A DNA stretch of 64,000 bases from the NCBI RefSeq assembly GCF_004349065.1, contig NZ_SMKZ01000031.1:1-64000 (forward strand), in the 5' to 3' direction. Below the pieces are notes generated by a model, which saw only the letters and a program-made list of their open reading frames with translations, did not search any database and had not been told where the DNA came from. Every line of letters starts with the position of its first letter. Within the stretch, counting starts at the first letter, position 1. The DNA is from Jiangella asiatica (lineage in GTDB: Bacteria; Actinomycetota; Actinomycetes; Jiangellales; Jiangellaceae). Position numbers and translations under genes: made by a program. Positions 60,201 to 64,000 of the stretch are shown here, in pieces.

Positions 60201-60230
60201 AGGCTACCCGGCCGTCCCGACCAGGGTCAA
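60201..60230 (-). promoter_or_regulatory. Candidate rpsA promoter
   Basis: TTGACC (60225-60230) and TAGCCT (60201-60206) on the minus strand are spaced 18 bp, a good actinobacterial housekeeping promoter. The start point near 60194 leaves an untranslated leader of about 160 nt before ATG 60036. Nothing else is seen between this promoter and the next gene at 60348. Confidence 0.55.
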
Positions 60231-60347
60231 TCGAGATGAGGTCGCGGATTGATCACGACCGCTCTGGTCGCATCCAGCATACCGATCCCCGCGCAACGGT
60301 GTGGTCGGCCGGTCCCGCACCCGTCCGGCCCACGACGTCGCCGCTGG

Positions 60348-62216
60348 TCAGTAGCGATGCACAGGGCCAGTGGAGTGGCCGTCCTCGTCGAACTCGTCGA
60401 AGACGTCATCGTCGTCGTCGCGGCCAGCGCGGGCCGGACGGGGCTCCGCCGCGGGCGGTCCGTGCTGCTCGGTGCGCGGTGCGGGCCGCCTCGGCTCGTC
60501 CTCCGGAACCGGCTGCGGCGCCGCGACAGGGCCCTGCTGTGGCTGTGGCTGTGGCTGTGGCTGCGGCTGCGGCTGCGGCTGGACCACCGGCCGCCGTGGG
60601 TCCTCCTCCGTCGGCGGCCACGCCAGTGGTTGCCCTACGTCTGGCTGACCTGGTCGCGTGGCCGGCTGAGGAGTGGGCGCCGGCTGAGCGTCCTGCTCGG
60701 CCGGCCGAGCTCGGCGCGTCGGTCGCGCCTGCGGCCGAGCCCGGCGCGCCGGTCGCGTCTCCGGCCGTGCGGCGGGCGCCTCCTGGACGGCAGGCGCCGC
60801 ATCCTCGGCAGGCACCGCACGAGCGGCCGGCAAAACCTCAGCGGCCGGCACCGGCTGCGCCGTGGGCGGCTGCGCCGTGGGCGCCTGCGCCGTGGGCGGC
60901 TGGGCGATGAGCGGCTGGGCCGCCGGCTGCGGTCGCTGCGCGAGACCGCGTCGTTGCAAGGGCGTGCGCTCGTCGGGCGGCCGGGAGACCGCCGCTGGCG
61001 CAGCGGCCTCAGTGGCGCGCCCTCCGGCCGGCTCGGCGTCCCGCCGCCCGGCCGGCTCGGCGTCCCGCCGCGCGACCGGCTCGGCGTCCCGTCGTGCCGG
61101 CGCCTGCGGCTCCCGGCGCGCGTACGCCTGGAGGTCCCGCCGACCGTCCGGCTCCGCGCCGTGGGCCGATACGTACGCCGCCGGTTCACCCATCCCGCCG
61201 CGGGTCGCAGCCGGCGCCGCGGGCCCGTCGGCATCGGCCGCCTCGAGCAGCGCGCGGCGCCGGCCCCGGTACGTCCGGCGCGCCAGCACGAAGCCGAGGA
61301 CGACGAGGGCGGCACCAGCCGCGAGCGCCGCCACCGGCCCCGTCGTGCGCACGATCTGCAGGGTGCGAGCCGTGCCCCTGTACTCGTCGACGTTGGCCGT
61401 GACCTGCTCGGGCGTGTAGCCGATGGTGCCTTCGACGATGCTGGGTCCCGGCTGGCCCTCGTACTCCAGGTAGCTGTGCTGTTCCTCCTGGCTATCGATG
61501 ATGGCGCCGGTGCGCGGCTCCACCCACAGCGTGCGCGTGTTGGAGTAGACGCGGTCGGCGACGACGGCGCCGCCGACGCCGAACAGATAGCCGGGTACCT
61601 CGAGCGCAGCGACCGGCGTGGGCTCGATCTCCTGCACGAACCGGTACACGTCGAGGCCCTCGATCGTGGTCTCGCCGTCGAACTCCAGCGGCCGGGTGTC
61701 CTGGATGGCGGAGTCCCAGAAGTCGTAGTCGCGCTGCTCGGTGCCGAAGGGGAGCTTGAAGAACTGGCCGGTGTGATCGACCTCGACGCGGTCGGCCCGC
61801 TCGCCGCTGGGGGTGTAGAACTGCCCGTGCCCGTCGACGGCCTCGCCGGAGAAGCGGTCGAAGGCGACCCGCTCCTCGAGGTAGGACAGCACGTTCTCCT
61901 CGGGGGTGGCGCCCTGGCCCAGCTCGTCGTAGGTGGTGACGCTGGTCTCCCAGACGGCGACGTCGTCGGTGCCGGCGCTGGTGTCGGGGACGATGCGCCG
62001 CACCGAGCGAACGTCGGTGGTGAGCTCGATCTGCCCCTGCTGCGACAGCACGGCGCCGAGGTCGAGGACGGCGACGTCGGTGCCGGCGGAGACGCGCTCA
62101 GCGGACTCGTCGGGCACCACGGCCATCCGCGGGTAGGCGTACCAGCGGGACAGCGGCGCCAGGACCAACAACAACACGCCCAGTCCGACCAGGACCAGGC
62201 CGATCGAGCGCCGCAT
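60348..62216 (-). CDS. DUF3068-type membrane protein with long low-complexity tail
   Basis: 622-residue protein. Residues 1-22 are a signal anchor, residues 25-315 form an external domain of the DUF3068 kind (GQIELTTDVRSVRRIVPDTS, FDFW-like FWDSAIQD and YRFVQEIEPTPV), and a second transmembrane segment follows near residue 318. Such proteins, sometimes called PorA-like, are found in actinobacteria. The final 290 residues are cytoplasmic, rich in Arg/Ala/Pro/Gln, with repeats of RRDAEPA and a (QP) run. Function unknown; the tail is probably disordered. It stops near the rpsA promoter. Confidence 0.82.
   Translation of the reverse strand: MRRSIGLVLVGLGVLLLVLAPLSRWYAYPRMAVVPDESAERVSAGTDVAVLDLGAVLSQQGQIELTTDVRSVRRIVPDTSAGTDDVAVWETSVTTYDELGQGATPEENVLSYLEERVAFDRFSGEAVDGHGQFYTPSGERADRVEVDHTGQFFKLPFGTEQRDYDFWDSAIQDTRPLEFDGETTIEGLDVYRFVQEIEPTPVAALEVPGYLFGVGGAVVADRVYSNTRTLWVEPRTGAIIDSQEEQHSYLEYEGQPGPSIVEGTIGYTPEQVTANVDEYRGTARTLQIVRTTGPVAALAAGAALVVLGFVLARRTYRGRRRALLEAADADGPAAPAATRGGMGEPAAYVSAHGAEPDGRRDLQAYARREPQAPARRDAEPVARRDAEPAGRRDAEPAGGRATEAAAPAAVSRPPDERTPLQRRGLAQRPQPAAQPLIAQPPTAQAPTAQPPTAQPVPAAEVLPAARAVPAEDAAPAVQEAPAARPETRPARRARPQARPTRRARPAEQDAQPAPTPQPATRPGQPDVGQPLAWPPTEEDPRRPVVQPQPQPQPQPQPQPQQGPVAAPQPVPEDEPRRPAPRTEQHGPPAAEPRPARAGRDDDDDVFDEFDEDGHSTGPVHRY
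60541..60582. repeat. Hexanucleotide tandem repeat (GGCTGT/GGCTGC)
   Basis: Seven 6-bp units (ggctgt three times, ggctgc three times, then ggctgg) encode the Gln-Pro run in the DUF3068 tail. It is a slippage-prone site that could vary in length between strains. Confidence 0.85.
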
Positions 62217-62362
62217 GAATCACCTTTCTCGTCCGCTGCTCCGCCGCGAGCACACCAACGGACGGCGGCCCGCCCTGCTCACGCCTCAGCGTGAACCTAC
62301 TCCGGGACCGGGACGGAAAAAAGCGATCCGGCAACATCGCCCGAGATCACACCCGGCCATAC

Positions 62363-62420
62363 CCCATGATCATCAACTGTTGGCGACGCTATGACGTCGC
62401 CAACAGTTGATGATCATGGG
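62363..62420. repeat. 26-bp stem inverted repeat downstream of DJ-1 gene (family A, copy 2)
   Basis: Arms 62363-62388 and 62395-62420 pair perfectly over 26 bp with a 6-nt loop (ctatga). It matches the yvcK-whiA element except for the loop and one base pair, where G-C in copy 1 is T-A here (62378 with 62405), plus correction of the C-C mismatch. It lies 19 bp after the stop of the DJ-1 gene and 147 bp before the DUF3068 start. Confidence 0.9.
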
Positions 62421-62438
62421 CGGGGCGGGGCGGGACGC

Positions 62439-63014
62439 TCACGACGTCGCCGCGGCCTGCGCGGGATGCATGCCCTCGGCGAACTCCTCGATCATCTTGG
62501 CGCAGAACGCCGGCAGGTCGTCGGGCTTGCGGCTGGTCACCAGGCCGTGGTCGGTGTGGACCTCCTCGTCGACCCAGGTGCCGCCGGCGTTGCGGATGTC
62601 GCTCTGCAGGCTCGGCCACGACGTCAGCGTGCGGCCCCGCACCACGTCGGCCTCGACGAGTGTCCACGGCGCGTGGCAGATGGCGGCCACCGGCTTGCCG
62701 GCGGTGAAGAACGACCTTGCGAACGCGACCGCCTCCGGGACCATGCGCAGCTGGTCCGGGTTGGCCACGCCGCCGGGCAGCATAAGAGCGTCGTAGTCGT
62801 CGGGGTCCGCGTCGGCGACGGCGTGGTCGACAGGGAACGCGTCGGCCTTGTCGAGGTGATTGAAGGCCTGGACCCGGCCGCCCTGGGGCGCGACGAGCTC
62901 CGCGCGGCCGCCGGCGTTCACGATCGCCTTCCACGGCTCGGTCAGCTCGATCTGCTCGACCCCCTCGTTCGCGACGAGGACCGCGACCCTCGTGCCGTCG
63001 ATGCGCTGGTCCAT
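62439..63014 (-). CDS. DJ-1/PfpI-family type 1 glutamine amidotransferase-like protein
   Basis: 191-residue protein. The nucleophile elbow is AAICHAPWTLVEA, with the reactive Cys next to His, and the conserved Glu lies in EQIELTEPWKA. LMLPGGVANPDQLR precedes it. The PfpI branch includes stress-induced deglycase- or protease-like proteins. ATG 63014 follows GGGAGGAG by 2-3 nt. Its first 24 codons overlap the end of the upstream membrane protein frame by 73 nt, an unusually long overlap. Confidence 0.92.
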   Translation of the reverse strand: MDQRIDGTRVAVLVANEGVEQIELTEPWKAIVNAGGRAELVAPQGGRVQAFNHLDKADAFPVDHAVADADPDDYDALMLPGGVANPDQLRMVPEAVAFARSFFTAGKPVAAICHAPWTLVEADVVRGRTLTSWPSLQSDIRNAGGTWVDEEVHTDHGLVTSRKPDDLPAFCAKMIEEFAEGMHPAQAAATS

Positions 63015-64000
63015 GTCTCCTCCCTTCGCGGTTCGGACGTGCCTACCGTCGGCCGGTACCCGGAGCGGTGCGTCCCATTCGGGGCAGGGCCGGACTGGTC
63101 GGGGCCGAACATGGAATCGATGGTCACGAACTGCTCGTCGTCGACGACGGTGCCCGGCCGCTGCCAGGCGACCGCGCCGATGACCGCGATCGCGACCGCC
63201 ACGAGCACGAGCACCTGCGCCGTGCCGGAGTGGGCGCCGGGATCCGGTCCCGGCCAGGGCCGCAGCGCGACCACGAATCCGGCGAGCAGGACGGCGACGG
63301 CGGCCAGGGCGGGCGCCAGCCGGGTCAGCCACGGCCGCCGCGGCCCGGCGAGCAGGACCGCGGCACCGACGGCCGCGGCCAGCACGCCCGCGACGCCGCC
63401 CAGCAGGAACAGCGCCGCCGTACCGACGACGATCACGGGTGCGGCGCGCTGCCTGCGGTGCCGCGCCGGGTAGGCGCCCGCACGCTGCGCGGGGATCGCC
63501 GACGGCACCGGCGGAACCCGGGTGCCGCGCCAGGCCGCGAGCGCCACGAGGAGCACGCCGAGCGGGCCGGCGGCCAGGGCGAGCCGGTACGGCTGGTCCG
63601 GCGCGTACGTCAGCTCGACGACGCCGGCCGGCCCGACCGGCAGCACGAAGCCCTGCGCCCAGCCGTCCAGCCGGACCGGCCGCAGCGACCGCCCGTCCAG
63701 CGTCGCCTCCCACCCGGGGTTCAGGTTCTCGGCGACGGCCAACACGGCCGGGGTCTCGCGGGCGGCGACGGCGACCTCGCGGCTGGTCGGCTCCCACGAC
63801 TGGACGGCCACGTCGGGCGCGTCGGGTGCCGGGGCGGGCTCGTCGAGCGGGCGCAGCGTCACCGACTCCGGCCGGGTGTGCGCGGTGGCCTCCAGGGTGA
63901 TGTCGTGGCTGCCCTCGTCCAGGGCGATGACGTCGTCGTCGCATGGCACCGCCTCGAGCCGGCGCCCGTGCAGCAGGTCACCCACCGTCGCGGCCACCCT
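62942..64000 (-). CDS. Arabinofuranosyltransferase (AftD-like) C-terminal part, partial
   Basis: C-terminal 352 codons of a larger protein that begins beyond the right edge. The external domain has LTPGW-type features, here VAENLNPGWEATLDGRSLRP and VRLDGWAQGFVLP, followed by four transmembrane segments, as seen at the end of DUF3367/AftD-like alpha-(1,3)-arabinofuranosyltransferases that build cell-wall arabinan. The last 40 residues are Ser/Arg-rich and overlap the DJ-1 gene by 73 nt, so the real end may differ. Family call is moderate because the catalytic part is not visible. Confidence 0.65.
   Translation of the reverse strand, partial: RVAATVGDLLHGRRLEAVPCDDDVIALDEGSHDITLEATAHTRPESVTLRPLDEPAPAPDAPDVAVQSWEPTSREVAVAARETPAVLAVAENLNPGWEATLDGRSLRPVRLDGWAQGFVLPVGPAGVVELTYAPDQPYRLALAAGPLGVLLVALAAWRGTRVPPVPSAIPAQRAGAYPARHRRQRAAPVIVVGTAALFLLGGVAGVLAAAVGAAVLLAGPRRPWLTRLAPALAAVAVLLAGFVVALRPWPGPDPGAHSGTAQVLVLVAVAIAVIGAVAWQRPGTVVDDEQFVTIDSMFGPDQSGPAPNGTHRSGYRPTVGTSEPRREETWTSASTARGSRSSSRTRGSSRSS

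Noticed and set aside
60227-60409. 60-codon ORF between rpsA and the DUF3068 gene
   Set aside because: Overlaps the end of the DUF3068 gene and the rpsA promoter; no ribosome site and no family.
60541-60582. CRISPR-like tandem repeats
   Set aside because: 6-bp units inside a coding region without spacers; a simple sequence repeat.

Overview
The window is very GC-rich, tightly packed DNA from an actinobacterial chromosome. The markers for this are WhiA, RbpA, OpcA, a mycothiol-dependent isomerase-type protein, a SufR-sufBDCSUT cluster, frequent GTG/TTG starts, and the gene order uvrC-rapZ-yvcK-whiA-gap-pgk-tpiA-secG. A partial arabinofuranosyltransferase-like protein at the right edge and the overall order would fit a Jiangellales or Propionibacteriales type organism, but nothing in the sequence fixes the genus. 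I see no insertion sequence, prophage, CRISPR array, tRNA or rRNA. This is core chromosome with small accessory inserts.

Layout. 1-3.3 kb: a MoxR ATPase with the start of a VWA partner, an MFS transporter, and an ArsR-AHSA1 pair. 3.7-11.5 kb: def, then an iron-sulfur assembly locus read leftward (sufR-sufB-sufD-sufC, a hairpin repeat, sufS-sufU-sufT-HAD). 11.5-21.5 kb: small membrane proteins, an ABC exporter, two PH-domain proteins, and the heme A genes ctaA and ctaB, with a MerR regulator between them. 21.7-29.8 kb: the rightward pentose-phosphate operon tkt-tal-pgi-zwf-opcA-pgl, mostly joined by 4-nt overlaps. 29.8-31.9 kb: a small accessory patch with a degenerate MarR remnant, a DinB-ankyrin fusion and a divergent WYL regulator. 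31.9-41.7 kb: the leftward block uvrC-rapZ-yvcK-whiA-pth2-gap-pgk-tpiA-secG-rbpA. 41.9-46.2 kb: an MscS-like membrane protein, a two-component system with a DUF3060-like lipoprotein, and a Rieske lipoprotein. 46.2-54.8 kb: uvrA, MDMPI-like and MBL-fold genes, terC behind a yybP-ykoY (Mn2+) riboswitch, YjbR, and uvrB. 54.8-64 kb: an AAA ATPase, a coaE-GrpB fusion, a lipoprotein, rpsA, a DUF3068 protein, a DJ-1/PfpI protein and the partial glycosyltransferase.

Together the genes cover central carbon metabolism (pentose phosphate and lower glycolysis with their regulators), Fe-S and heme cofactor supply, nucleotide excision repair (all three uvr genes) and translation (def, pth2, rpsA). No wholly new multi-gene system is evident. 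The parts most worth a second look lie between or beside genes: two families of intergenic inverted repeats, one with a compensated base-pair change; sigma-B-like promoters before both DUF6458 paralogues; a readable riboswitch with its expression platform; and the DinB-ankyrin/WYL pair.
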